Notes: generated from the sequence alone by a model not told the origin. Shown: positions 9,361-18,204, counted from the stretch's first letter. The stretch: DNA of 64,000 bases from Buchananella felis (GCF_041380015.1 NZ_CP159978.1); one strand, 5' to 3'. A program made the numbers and translations.

Positions 9361-9434
9361 GGCGGGGTAGCTCAGCTGGTCAGAGCGCACGACTCATAAT
9401 CGTGAGGTCGCGGGTTCAAGCCCCGCCCTCGCTA
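9361..9434 (+). tRNA. tRNA-Met (CAT), elongator type
   Basis: Acceptor GGCGGGG pairs with CCTCGCT including two G-T wobbles; D-arm AGCTCAGCTGGTCAGAGC; anticodon stem CACGA/TCGTG with loop CTCATAA (anticodon CAT at 9395-9397); T-loop TTCAAGC. Discriminator A, no encoded CCA. The fully paired acceptor start argues against an initiator tRNA. The tRNA-Thr, tRNA-Met, rpmG order is conserved in actinobacteria. Confidence 0.94.
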
Positions 9435-9490
9435 CTACTGAAGTAGACAACAGTGGCCATACGGCCGGATTTTGAAAGAAGTGAGGAATC

Positions 9491-9661
9491 GTGGCTTCGA
9501 AGTCCGCGGATGTGCGCCCCAAGATCACGCTGGCTTGCAGCGGCTGCAAGGAGCGCAACTACATCACCAAGAAGAACCGCCGCAACACGCCGGATCGTCT
9601 TGAGATCAACAAGTACTGCCCGCGTTGCAACGCTAAGACCGCGCACCGCGAGACCCGCTAA
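9491..9661 (+). CDS. rpmG: 50S ribosomal protein L33, zinc-binding form
   Basis: A 56-residue protein beginning MASKSADVRPKITLACSGCK with a GTG start. Two zinc-type cysteine pairs, C16-x2-C19 and C43-x2-C46, make it the C+ (zinc-containing) L33; paralogues lacking cysteines replace such forms under zinc starvation in many bacteria. A GTGAGGAA-type ribosome binding site lies just upstream. It follows the tRNA cluster directly and is closed by a strong hairpin. In many actinobacteria this gene directly precedes the MaoC-type dehydratase genes; here about 6 kb with a surface protein separates them. Confidence 0.96.
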   Translation: MASKSADVRPKITLACSGCKERNYITKKNRRNTPDRLEINKYCPRCNAKTAHRETR

Positions 9662-9682
9662 GGCATAGAGCAAGAGCGGAAG

Positions 9683-9720
9683 AAGGGGCGCCCGGGAGGA
9701 AATCCTCCCGGGCGCCCCTT
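9683..9720 (+). terminator. rho-independent terminator after rpmG
   Basis: Arms 9683-9700 and 9703-9720 are exact complements (AAGGGGCGCCCGGGAGGA and its reverse complement), GC-rich with an effective 4-nt AAAT loop, followed by CCGTC. It lies 21 bases after the rpmG stop. Confidence 0.85.
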
Positions 9721-9890
9721 CCGTCATGCCCGCAGAGTGCGGTTTGGGTGGTGCGGGGCGGTGGGGCGTCGGTTCGGCACCGCGCGGCGTGGCGGGGTTC
9801 GGGGTGTGCCTGCGGGTTGCGGTTCGGGACGGCCCAGCGCGGTGCGGTTGGGGTGTGCCTGCGCGGTGCGGTTGGGGTGGCTCGGTCAGC

Positions 9891-10043
9891 TGCGCAACCT
9901 CTCGGGCCTTTGTGCGACCAGTTGAGGCTTTCTTGTACCTCCTGAGCCGTTGTTGCAGCAGTTGGTGCGCTAGGGCAGGCATAACGGCGCAAACGCTGCA
10001 ACAAAGGCCCGACGAGTCGGCTAAAGGCTCAATCGTTTGCGCA
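9891..10043. repeat. R element, copy 1a (20-bp-unit palindromic array)
   Basis: Bounded by TGCGCAA at 9891 and TTGCGCA ending at 10043. Between them, similar units recur every 20 bp, e.g. CTCTCGGGCCTTTGTGCGAC (9899), CAGTTGAGGCTTTCTTGTAC (9919), CTCCTGAGCCGTTGTTGCAG (9939); the right half holds inverted forms (e.g. CGAGTCGGCTAAAGGCTC). Its last bases GTTTGCGCAAGCGGGGAG recur identically at the end of copy 1b. Confidence 0.75.
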
Positions 10044-10137
10044 AGCGGGGAGAGGGGGGCTTCGGCGGCGTACTGGCAGTGCCCCGCCCTGGGTGCCGCG
10101 GCGGTGCGCGGCGCCCAGGGTGCTGTTCAGCGGGTAT

Positions 10138-10311
10138 TGCGCAACCGGTTGAGGGGTTATCCGACCTTTTGAGCTTTTGGTGCAGCTCTTGCGGGCTTAG
10201 TACACCGATTGAGGGGTTACCCGCTCGGGTAGGCCCTCGAGAGGTTCACTAAGCCCACGACCGGTGGATCAACCCCACGAGAGGTGCACTAAGCCCTCAG
10301 TTGTTTGCGCA
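10138..10311. repeat. R element, copy 1b
   Basis: Bounded by TGCGCAA (10138) and TTGCGCA (10305-10311). From 10181 the unit length is exactly 20: TGCAGCTCTTGCGGGCTTAG, TACACCGATTGAGGGGTTAC, a centre at 10221-10240, then inverted units GAGGTTCACTAAGCCCACGA, CCGGTGGATCAACCCCACGA, GAGGTGCACTAAGCCCTCAG. The reverse complement aligns over its length with the copy at 62561-62714. Confidence 0.8.
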
Positions 10312-10908
10312 AGCGGGGAGTGCGGGGAGCGTAGTGCCGGGCGGTTGCCGGTTTCCGCAGCGGTGGCTACGCAGGCGGCTGGGGGCCGGGGGCGGGGTCG
10401 GTGGCGCGTTGACCGTTCGCACGAGTGCGGCGCGGGGTGGACCCGCCGGTCTCCGAGGGGGCGGGGGCGCTTCGTGGTGGCGCGGCTCCGGCGCCAGGCG
10501 GCTGTGCAGGTCTCCCGGTCGCGGCGCCCGGAGGCGAGGAGGGCGGGCCCGCACCCTTCCGATGTGGCGCGCATAACATTTGCAATAGTCTCGATGTATC
10601 GCCGGTTGCGGGTTAGCATTTCGCTTGGTTGCGGCGCGATGTGGCGCCGCCGCCATATCGAGAACTGAAGCGTGAGAAACGGCACTATTGATCCCGTGGG
10701 GGCTCCTGGTGGCACCGGTTTTGTGCTTTGTCCACAGGTTGATGGTGTGGGCTTGACAAATCGCCACGTGTTCTCAACGTTCCTCGTGGCGATGTATCGA
10801 AAAAGTATGTCGGTGGCGGCAGGGGCGCCGAAAATGGCCTTCAGGGCCCAGCGCCCCTAGAGTCCGCGCGCCCGCCTCCAAGCCCTTTAGGGCCGTTGTT
10901 TAGCCCCG

Positions 10909-10914
10909 TATAGT
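10909..10914 (+). promoter_or_regulatory. putative -10 box for the surface protein gene
   Basis: TATAGT in an otherwise GC-rich stretch, with a weak -35 (TTTAGG, 10886-10891) 17 bp upstream. It would give a leader of about 50 nt before the start at 10974. A consensus TTGACA at 10753-10758 lies farther upstream but has only a poor -10 partner. Confidence 0.4.
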
Positions 10915-10973
10915 CCTTTCGGTTCGGCCGGGAAGTCACCGTGCTCCCCGGCATGTTGTTCGAAAGGCAAGCA

Positions 10974-13900
10974 ATGAGCGAAAGATCAGGGGCGTCGTTG
11001 ATGCAGCGCACCTCGACTCGTGTTCTGGCTCTGCTGGCAGCTATCGCTGTCGTAGCGGTCGGAGTGATCTGGGGCGCGGCGCCGGCAAGCGCCGCCGTGA
11101 ACCCCAACATTTCTTTCTCTAACATCAGGATCCAGAAGCTGGATGCGAGTGGCGAGCCCGTTCTTCCCACTGACACCACGCAGCTGACGGTGCAGGACAC
11201 CGCGCGGTTGTCGTTCAGCTGGGCGCTGGCGAAGGGCAGCCCCCTGGCGGAGGGAGACTCCTTCTCTGTCACCCTGCCCCCGCAGCTGAAGGCGGCGATC
11301 ACCAGCGCCGGCGGTCTGGGGACCGTCCCGCTCCAGGTGGACCACCAGCCCAAGGACGGCACGCCTGACACCACGATCGCTTCGTGCCTTGTCACCGAGT
11401 TCAAGGTCGAGTGCACCTTCAACGCCAAGGCGCAGGAGCTCGTGACCGGTGGCTGGGACAACATCACCGGTAACGCCACCGTGAAGCTCTCTGCTGCGGA
11501 GGCCACCACCAGCGACACCCTGCCCTTTGAGTTCTCCGGCACCCCCGGCGTGGTCCAGGCGGACCTGCCCGGCGTGGGCGGTATCAAGGCCAAGATCCTC
11601 AACCCGTTCACCTTTACCCCGTCGCAGTTCGCCAAGGGTTCCACCGGTATTGGCTCGGGCAGTACGACCGTGGACTACAACGTGCCGCTGGGCTTCGGTA
11701 CTCACGGCAAGAGCCTGGGGCAGCACCTGAAGAACGCCAACGACACGCGAGTCTTTGACGGCGTGCAGGTTCACACCGTTACCTTCACCGACACGCTCGG
11801 TTCGGGTCAGCGCTTCTTCGGTCCGGCGAACTGGCGGCTGAACCTGGAGGCCACCCGCGCGGATGGCCCGCGTAAGGCCGTGCTGGACACCGGCGCTCCC
11901 GGCGCAACCGTTAACCCGGACTTCGGCACCTTCGAGATCAAGGTGGAGGCGGACCAGGCCACCGCCGATGGTCAGATGGCCAGCATCTCGATCACGGGCC
12001 CGTTCAGCGCTGACGCCAACTACAGCCTCACGTACTCTGCGTGTGCGCTGGAGGCCCCTACGTGTGACGTGCCGGACCGCAAGACGCTGCCCAAGCTGAA
12101 GCCCGGCTTCAACTACGACAACAACATCGTCGCCGACGGCACGCAGGGCACTGCTAACCTGACCCGTTCCTTCACGGCCGCGTTCACCTCTGACGTGACG
12201 ATGTCGCTGAACTACGGCACTTTCTCCATCACGAAGTTCGTGGCCGGCCCGGGTTCGGCGCTGGTGCAGGAAGGCGCGCCGTTCACCGTGAACGCCACCT
12301 ACACCCTGCCCGCGCCCGCGGACACCACCTACCCGAACTGGACTGCGCCGGGCACCCTCAACGCTGACCAGCTCACCGGCACCCTGACGATGGAGGCCCA
12401 GGTGGCCAAGAAGGTCACCTTCTACGGTCCCTCCGCTCCGGTCACCTTCCCCGCCGGTACCCGGATCGTGCTGAGCGAGCAGGTCAACCCGGCCGCCGCG
12501 CCGGACGGCTACCGCTGGGACGGCTTTGGCTTCGAGGTTGGTGGTAAGAGCACCAACGAGCTGACGATCGTCAGCGAGGCGATCGTGCCGGTGAAGCTGA
12601 CCAACCGCCTTGCCTCCCTGCCGAAGTTCCCGATCGCGGTGAAGAAGGCACTGGTGGGAACGCCGGCTGAGGCGCAGAACCACGACTTCACCTTCGACTA
12701 CCGCTGCAGCGACGGCCAGACCGGCTCCCTGACCGCGAACGGCAACGGCACCCCGGCGGAGTCCACCGCGCGGTTCCTGCCGGGCACCACTTGCACGGTG
12801 ACGGAGAACGCTGCTGACGCGATCTTTGCCGGCTACACCCTCACCCCGCCGGCCCCGGCCCAGGTGGAGGTTGTGGCAGGCGACCCGGTTCCGGTTGTCA
12901 TGACCAACACCTACGTGCAGGACATGGGCACCTTCAAGGTGAAGAAGACCGCCACCGGCCTGCCGCAGGGCGTGGCCGAGGCCAAGGACTTCGTGTTCGA
13001 CTACGACTGTGGCGGCACCACCGGTTCCGTGACTGTGAAGGGTGACGGCGTGGCCGTGGCGGTGAACCGCGAGTTCCCGTCCCTGTCCTCCTGCACCGTG
13101 ACTGAGAACGCGACCTCCGCTGCCGTGCCCGGTTACTCCCTGGTTGCCCCGCCGGCCCAGACGGTGGAGATCGTGGCTGACACCGAGATGGAGGCCGTTT
13201 TCACCAACGCCTACTCTCGTGACGCCGGTTCCTTCGAGGTGAGCAAGGCCGTTGCCGGTGACGGCGCGGACCTGGCTGCCGGCAAGCAGTTCAACTTCGC
13301 CTACACCTGCACCGACGCCGCTGGCGCGCAGACGCAGGGCAACTTCACGCTGGCCGCCGGCGCCACCCACGTGGTGAACGACGTTGCCGCCGGCCGCTGC
13401 TCGCTGACCGAGACGGGCGGCGACGTGGCGAACGCGGACCTGGCCACCTCCTTCGACGTGGGTGGGACCAAGACCGACGCCGCGACCGTAGAGTTCGCTG
13501 TCGCCAAGGGCGCCAAGACCACCGTGGCCGCGACGAACACCTACGCGGCCCACGTGGGCACCTTCTCCGTGGCCAAGACGGTCACCGGCGTGGAGCCCGC
13601 TGACAAGGACTTCACCTTCGACTACGTGTGTGGCGCCGAGCGTGGCACCATCACCACCAAGGGCAACGGCGTCGCCGTGGCTGCGGGCAAGAACTTCCGC
13701 GTCGGCACCAGCTGCCGCGTGACGGAGAACGCCCAGGGCGCCATCATCGGCGGCTACAACCTGAGCGTCCCGGCCCCGCAGACCGTGACGATCGCGAAGG
13801 ACACCACGGTCGCGGTTTCCTTCACGAACGCCTACAGCCGCAAGGTCGGCATCTTCTCCGTGGTCAAGAACGTCGCGGGTGCCCCGGCGTCGGCCGCCAC

Positions 13901-15572
13901 GAAGGACTTCACCTTCAACTACACCTGTGGCGCCGAGACCGGCACCGTGGTCGCTAAGGGTGACGGCGTGGCCGTGGCCGTGGGCAAGAACTTCCCGGTG
14001 GGCACCTCCTGCACCATCGGCGAGGACGCTACGACTGCCAACATCGCCGGCTACACCCTGACCGCCCCGGAGGCGCAGACCATTCAGATCGCGGAGGGTG
14101 CCACCGGCACGGAGGTCACCTTCGTCAACACCTACTCGCGCGACATGGGTGGCTTCACCCTCACCAAGCGCGTGGCTGGTACCGGCGCGGACATGGTGGC
14201 AGGCAAGGAGTTTGCCTTCACCTACGCCTGCCGTGGTCTGGACGGCACCGAGGTTCAGCGCGACGTCACCGTCACGGCCGGCACCCCGCTGGTTGTCACC
14301 GACGTCCCCGTGGGTGCTTGCGCCATTGCCGAGGCGGACGCCGGCATTGCCAACGCCGACCTGGTGGTTTCCTCCACCGTGGATGGCACCGCCGTCACCA
14401 CCGAGTTCATCGGGGTTCCGGTCCTGAAGGGCCAGAACGCGGCGGTGGAGGTCACCAACACCTACACCAAGCACCTGGGCACCTTCTCCGTGGTCAAGAA
14501 CGTCACGGGCGCCCCGGCGTCGGCCGCCACGAAGGACTTCACCTTCAACTACACCTGTGGCGCCGAGACCGGCACCGTGGTCGCTAAGGGCGACGGCGTG
14601 GCCGTGCCCGTGGGCAAGAACTTCCCGGTGGGCACCTCCTGCACCGTCACTGAGGACGCGGACAAGGCCGCAATCGTCGGCTACACCCTGACCGCCCCGG
14701 AGGCGCAGACCATCGAGGTCGCCAAGGACGCCAACACCGAGGTTACTTTCGCTAACGCCTACTCCCGCGACCTGGGCGGCTTCACCGTCTCGAAGGCCGT
14801 GGCGGGCACCGGCGCTGACCTGGCCAAGGACAAGTCCTTCAACTTCTCCTACGTGTGCACCGGCATTGACGGCACCGAGGAGAAGGCTGACTTCGCCCTG
14901 ACCCCGGGCGCCATGATGCGCGTGACCGACGTGCCGGTGGGCAAGTGCACGCTGACCGAGGCGGACGCGGCCATCGCAAACACGGACCTGGCCACCGCCT
15001 TCTCCGTGGACGGCACCGCCACCGACGGCAACAAGGTGGAGTTCGACGTCGCCAAGGGCGCCAAGCTCGAGGTGACGGCCACCAACACCTACACCGCCCA
15101 CATGTCCACCTTCTCCGTGGCCAAGACCGTCGTCGGCGCGCCGGCGGACGCGGCGGGCAAGGAGTTCAAGTTCAACTGGACCTGTGGCGCCGAGTCCGGC
15201 ACCGTGGTCGCTAAGGGCGACGGCGTGGCCGTGCCCGTGGGCAAGGACTTCCGCGTGGGCACCTCCTGCACGGTGAGCGAGGACGCGGCCTCCGCGCAGA
15301 TCGCGGGCTTCAACCTGGCCAAGCCGGCCGACCAGAGCGTCGTCCTGCCCGCCAAGGGCGAGGTCGCTGCGGTCGCCTTCGAGAACACCTACACCAAGGT
15401 GATCGTGCCCACCCCGGCGCCGTCGGCGACCCCCAGCACCCCGGCCCCGGGCAAGGGCAAGGGCGGCAAGCTGGCCAAGACCGGTAGCGACGCGATCGTG
15501 GTCGGTAGCGCCGCGCTGGCCCTGCTGGCCGGTGGCGCCCTGCTGATCGGCATGCGCCGCCGCAAGGGCTAG
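10974..15572 (+). CDS. LAKTG-anchored surface protein with tandem DUF5979-like repeats
   Basis: A 1532-residue secreted, wall-anchored protein. A signal peptide covers about residues 1-40 (hydrophobic core LALLAAIAVVAVGVIW, cleavage after APASA). Residues about 41-420 look like adhesin-type beta domains. From about 420 to 1480 come roughly ten Ig-like repeats, each opening G-F-x-V-x-K-x-V-x-G, with paired cysteines (Y-x-C, S-C-x-V-x-E) and ending TNTY or TNAY; a shorter type (about 98 residues) and a longer type (about 109) alternate in part, as in DUF5979 proteins. A Pro/Ala/Lys-rich linker leads to LAKTG (1500-1504), a hydrophobic helix and MRRRKG, a sorting signal of the LAXTG kind used by class E sortases. 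The ATG at 10974 has GAAAGG upstream; a GTG at 10941 is less likely. It probably acts in adhesion; the ligand is unknown. Confidence 0.9.
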   Translation: MSERSGASLMQRTSTRVLALLAAIAVVAVGVIWGAAPASAAVNPNISFSNIRIQKLDASGEPVLPTDTTQLTVQDTARLSFSWALAKGSPLAEGDSFSVTLPPQLKAAITSAGGLGTVPLQVDHQPKDGTPDTTIASCLVTEFKVECTFNAKAQELVTGGWDNITGNATVKLSAAEATTSDTLPFEFSGTPGVVQADLPGVGGIKAKILNPFTFTPSQFAKGSTGIGSGSTTVDYNVPLGFGTHGKSLGQHLKNANDTRVFDGVQVHTVTFTDTLGSGQRFFGPANWRLNLEATRADGPRKAVLDTGAPGATVNPDFGTFEIKVEADQATADGQMASISITGPFSADANYSLTYSACALEAPTCDVPDRKTLPKLKPGFNYDNNIVADGTQGTANLTRSFTAAFTSDVTMSLNYGTFSITKFVAGPGSALVQEGAPFTVNATYTLPAPADTTYPNWTAPGTLNADQLTGTLTMEAQVAKKVTFYGPSAPVTFPAGTRIVLSEQVNPAAAPDGYRWDGFGFEVGGKSTNELTIVSEAIVPVKLTNRLASLPKFPIAVKKALVGTPAEAQNHDFTFDYRCSDGQTGSLTANGNGTPAESTARFLPGTTCTVTENAADAIFAGYTLTPPAPAQVEVVAGDPVPVVMTNTYVQDMGTFKVKKTATGLPQGVAEAKDFVFDYDCGGTTGSVTVKGDGVAVAVNREFPSLSSCTVTENATSAAVPGYSLVAPPAQTVEIVADTEMEAVFTNAYSRDAGSFEVSKAVAGDGADLAAGKQFNFAYTCTDAAGAQTQGNFTLAAGATHVVNDVAAGRCSLTETGGDVANADLATSFDVGGTKTDAATVEFAVAKGAKTTVAATNTYAAHVGTFSVAKTVTGVEPADKDFTFDYVCGAERGTITTKGNGVAVAAGKNFRVGTSCRVTENAQGAIIGGYNLSVPAPQTVTIAKDTTVAVSFTNAYSRKVGIFSVVKNVAGAPASAATKDFTFNYTCGAETGTVVAKGDGVAVAVGKNFPVGTSCTIGEDATTANIAGYTLTAPEAQTIQIAEGATGTEVTFVNTYSRDMGGFTLTKRVAGTGADMVAGKEFAFTYACRGLDGTEVQRDVTVTAGTPLVVTDVPVGACAIAEADAGIANADLVVSSTVDGTAVTTEFIGVPVLKGQNAAVEVTNTYTKHLGTFSVVKNVTGAPASAATKDFTFNYTCGAETGTVVAKGDGVAVPVGKNFPVGTSCTVTEDADKAAIVGYTLTAPEAQTIEVAKDANTEVTFANAYSRDLGGFTVSKAVAGTGADLAKDKSFNFSYVCTGIDGTEEKADFALTPGAMMRVTDVPVGKCTLTEADAAIANTDLATAFSVDGTATDGNKVEFDVAKGAKLEVTATNTYTAHMSTFSVAKTVVGAPADAAGKEFKFNWTCGAESGTVVAKGDGVAVPVGKDFRVGTSCTVSEDAASAQIAGFNLAKPADQSVVLPAKGEVAAVAFENTYTKVIVPTPAPSATPSTPAPGKGKGGKLAKTGSDAIVVGSAALALLAGGALLIGMRRRKG

Positions 15573-15604
15573 TAGTCACCCGCCCGTGAGCGGGCGGCCG
15601 TGAG

Positions 15605-15650
15605 CGGGGGTCGTGGCGACTGGTTAGTCGCCACGACCCCCGCCCCTTTT
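15605..15650 (+). terminator. rho-independent terminator after the surface protein gene
   Basis: 17-bp perfect stem (15605-15621 with 15626-15642: CGGGGGTCGTGGCGACT and complement), GGTT loop, then CCCCTTTT. It sits 32 bases after the stop codon. Confidence 0.92.
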
Positions 15651-15721
15651 GGTTGGAACCGCTAAGGCGACGGGCAAGACCGTGGCGGGAAAGCCCAAAG
15701 CCCTGCCCGCGCCTGCTTGGC

Positions 15722-15733
15722 TAGGCTGTGGTT
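15722..15733 (+). promoter_or_regulatory. -10 box of a probable leaderless start (MaoC fusion gene)
   Basis: TAGGCT at 15722-15727 followed by 6 nt and then the ATG at 15734; no ribosome binding site is present. The same TAGGNT-N6-start layout precedes murB, mfd and truA. Confidence 0.55.
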
Positions 15734-16723
15734 ATGGACAATTCCTCGCTGCCCACCTACGCCCCCATCTCCTACCACGTGGGCGTGGAGCACCTGGCCT
15801 CCTTCAACACCGCCACCGCCCGCCCGTGGGGGCAGGCCGCCCCCGGCATGGGGGAGCCCGCGCCGCTGCACCCGGTGGCCGGGATGGACGACGTTCCGCC
15901 CGCCGCCCCCACGTTCGCGGCCGTCGTGGCCCAGCGGGCCGCCGCCGTGCTGATCGCGGACCCGCAGCTGGGGATCGACTTCTCCCGCGTCCTGCACGGT
16001 AGCGAGTCCATCGAGTTGCACGAGCCGATCCGAGCCGGCGACCAGCTCACCGTGCTTCCCGGCGTCAAGCGCGTGGTGGAGCGCGGCCCGCTGCGCACGC
16101 TCGCCTCCCGCACCGAGGTGCACGGGCCGCGCGGCCTGGCGGCCGTGGTGGAGTCCACCCTGGCCGTCATGCCCCCGGCCCAGCCCGCGCCGGCCGCCGC
16201 TGCGGCGGCGCTCCAGCCCGCCGACGCCGCGCCCGCCCAGCCGGGCGGCGCCCCGGCAGAGGCCGCCCAGACCGCAGCCGCCCAGGCCGTCCAGGAGACC
16301 GAGGCGAACCTGGCCCAGTGGAGCCTGGTCCCACCCACCCTGGAGCCGGCGGAGGTGGAGGGCGCCGACTTCGCCTACCGCGTGCGCCTGACCCTGACCG
16401 ACCTGGTGCGCTACGCCGGCGCCTCGCGGGACTTCAACCCGATCCACCACAACCCCGCCGTCGCCAAGGCCGCCGGCCTGCCCGGCGTAATCGCCCACGG
16501 CATGCTCACCCTGGCCCTGGTGGCCTCCAGCCTCGAGGCCCACGCCGGCCTGGGCAAGGTGCGCCAGCTGCGCGCCAACTTCTCCGGCATGGTGGTGGTA
16601 GACCCCGTGCGCGGCGCCGAGCTGACCATCTCGGGGCAGCGCGGCGAGGACGGCAAGGTGACCCTGAGCGTCACCTGCGCAGGCCGCGACGTGCTGGCCC
16701 GCGCCAGCGCACTGCTCGCCTGA
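15734..16723 (+). CDS. fused MaoC-type dehydratase (HadA-like + HadB-like domains)
   Basis: A 329-residue two-domain protein. Residues about 5-150 resemble the MaoC-dehydratase N-terminal family (UPF0336, HadA-like, no catalytic motif). An Ala/Pro/Gln-rich linker follows (about 150-190). Residues about 210-329 form a MaoC hot-dog domain with the hydratase 2 motif YAGASRDFNPIHHNPAV and IAHGM, containing the catalytic Asp and His. In most actinobacteria these are two adjacent genes (hadA, hadB) between rpmG and murB; the pair dehydrates 3-hydroxyacyl thioesters in fatty acid metabolism. Here they are joined in one frame. The ATG at 15734 is preferred over a GTG two codons upstream because of the -10 spacing. 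Confidence 0.88.
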   Translation: MDNSSLPTYAPISYHVGVEHLASFNTATARPWGQAAPGMGEPAPLHPVAGMDDVPPAAPTFAAVVAQRAAAVLIADPQLGIDFSRVLHGSESIELHEPIRAGDQLTVLPGVKRVVERGPLRTLASRTEVHGPRGLAAVVESTLAVMPPAQPAPAAAAAALQPADAAPAQPGGAPAEAAQTAAAQAVQETEANLAQWSLVPPTLEPAEVEGADFAYRVRLTLTDLVRYAGASRDFNPIHHNPAVAKAAGLPGVIAHGMLTLALVASSLEAHAGLGKVRQLRANFSGMVVVDPVRGAELTISGQRGEDGKVTLSVTCAGRDVLARASALLA

Positions 16724-16795
16724 GGCCCGGGCCACCGCACGGCGTGGCGCCCAATCCCACACTCACTCAACTTGGCGCCGCCCCAGTCCGGCGCG

Positions 16796-16807
16796 GATGA
16801 TGGAGGG
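16796..16807 (+). promoter_or_regulatory. possible -10 box of a leaderless start (MFS gene)
   Basis: GATGAT at 16796-16801, six nucleotides before the GTG at 16808. It keeps only the A at position 2 and T at position 6 of TANNNT, so it is weaker than the boxes before murB, mfd and truA; GGAGGGG immediately before the GTG is too close to act as a normal ribosome binding site. Confidence 0.35.
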
Positions 16808-18094
16808 GTGAGCGCTGCGCCAGACGAACCCACCCCCGCCGCCCGCCCCGAAATCACGGAGGCGGGCGGAACGTCGTCCACCCCGGCGCCGGCAATAAGT
16901 AAGGCCATGCGGCGCACCCAGTGGGTCACGTTCCTGTCCTACTTCTGGCCCGGCCTGGTGTTCTCCGCCTGGATGAGCCGCCTGCCCGCCGTGCGCGACG
17001 CCCTAGACCTGACCGCCTCCCAGCTGGGGCGCATCATGTTCGTCGCCTCCCTGGGCTCCATCGCCATGCTGCCCATCGCCGGGGCAGTCACCGCCCGCAT
17101 CGGCGTGCGCCGTGCCGTCTTCCTGTTCTACCCGCTCATCGCGCTCGGCTACGCGGCCGCCGCCGGCCTCACCGTGGCCGGCACCATGGTGGCCGTGGCC
17201 AGCGCCCTGTTCGTGGTCAACATCGGCTTTGGCCTCTACGACGTCGCCGTCAACGTGCACGGCGCCAACGTGGACCGCGCCAGCGGCGAGGAGCGCATGC
17301 CCCAATTCCACGGCGGCTTCTCCCTGGGCACCGTCACCGGCGCGGGCCTGGGTGCGCTGGCCTCCGCCCTCCACGTGCCCATCCACTGGCACGTGGGCGT
17401 ACTGGGCGCCCTGACCGTCCCCGCCGTGTGGATCTCGCTGCGCTGGTTCCTGCCCGACGCCCCCACCCGTGGCGCCAAGAGCACGGCCCAACGCTCCTAC
17501 CCGCGCTACTCCTCCGCCCGCGCCTGGCGCGAGCGGCGCACCTGGGCCCTGGGCGTGGTGCTGCTCGGCATCGCCCTGACCGAGGGCGCCGCGGCCGACT
17601 GGCTGGCCCTGGCCAGCATCGAGGCCTTCGGCATCTCCAACGCCTGGGCAGCAGTGGGCTACGGCATCTTCGTGGTCGGCATGACCTCCGTGCGCTTCGC
17701 CGGCACCGCCCTGGTGGCGCGCGTCGGGCGCGTGTGGGCCCTGCGCCTCTCCTTCGCGCTCGCCCTGGCGGGCGTGAGCGTGTTCGTGCTCTCCCCGTGG
17801 GTGCCGCTCGCCTTCGTGGCCGCGCTGGCGTGGGGCGCGGGCAGCGCGCTCGGCTTCCCGCTGGCCCTGGCCGCCGCCGGGGACGACCCCATGAAGGCCG
17901 CCGCCACGATCTCCGCCGTCTCCACGCTCGGCTACGGCGCCTTCCTGGTGGGCCCGCCCCTCATGGGCGAGCTCGCAGAGCACATCGGCTACCGCCCCAC
18001 CCTGGCCGTGCTGGCCCTGCCCGTCGCCATCGGCCTGTTCTTCAGCGGCGCCGCCAGGCCCCTGCCCGCAGCCTCCCCGCGCGGCAGCGACTAG
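16808..18094 (+). CDS. MFS transporter
   Basis: A 428-residue protein with about 12 hydrophobic helices in two halves (roughly residues 45-225 and 255-425) and a cytoplasmic, Pro/Ala-rich N terminus of about 40 residues. The motif between helices 2 and 3 reads AVTARIGVRRAV, matching motif A of the major facilitator superfamily, and a second GTALVARVGRVW lies in the other half. It most resembles the YbjJ-type drug/proton antiporter group; substrate unknown. The GTG start at 16808 is chosen for the spacing to an upstream box. The first 30 codons run through a clear copy of the dispersed motif (16861-16884). It is inserted between the dehydratase gene and murB, which are neighbours in other actinobacteria. 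Confidence 0.85.
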   Translation: MSAAPDEPTPAARPEITEAGGTSSTPAPAISKAMRRTQWVTFLSYFWPGLVFSAWMSRLPAVRDALDLTASQLGRIMFVASLGSIAMLPIAGAVTARIGVRRAVFLFYPLIALGYAAAAGLTVAGTMVAVASALFVVNIGFGLYDVAVNVHGANVDRASGEERMPQFHGGFSLGTVTGAGLGALASALHVPIHWHVGVLGALTVPAVWISLRWFLPDAPTRGAKSTAQRSYPRYSSARAWRERRTWALGVVLLGIALTEGAAADWLALASIEAFGISNAWAAVGYGIFVVGMTSVRFAGTALVARVGRVWALRLSFALALAGVSVFVLSPWVPLAFVAALAWGAGSALGFPLALAAAGDDPMKAAATISAVSTLGYGAFLVGPPLMGELAEHIGYRPTLAVLALPVAIGLFFSGAARPLPAASPRGSD

Positions 18095-18204
18095 GCCGCT
18101 TGCTGCACAGCGGCCACGCCCGCGTTCCGCGCGGCGGCTAGGAGGTCTGCCCGCAGGGCGCCCCGGCGCGGGCGGCCCACCGAACCGGCCCGCACGCGCT
18201 GCGC

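Larger units (their letters stand above)
9721..10973. other. repeat-bearing intergenic region upstream of the surface protein gene
   Basis: About 1.25 kb with no convincing gene: open frames here have no recognisable domain, no ribosome binding site and composition following the repeats. It holds a 24-bp tandem near 9835-9882 (GCGCGGTGCGGTTGGGGTG twice), two R elements (9891-10043 and 10138-10311), an AT-richer stretch near 10556-10660 that differs in composition from its surroundings, and the upstream region of the surface protein gene. Confidence 0.7.

Noticed and set aside
9726..10172. Possible small secreted protein upstream of the surface protein gene
   Set aside because: The frame has no signal peptide or ribosome binding site and crosses an R element; composition follows the repeats.
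10986..15101. 1371-residue open frame on the minus strand opposite the surface protein
   Set aside because: It is a shadow of a GC-rich, repeat-encoding gene; its translation is Gly/His/Val/Arg-rich with no domain, and the plus-strand frame has signal peptide, repeats and sorting signal.
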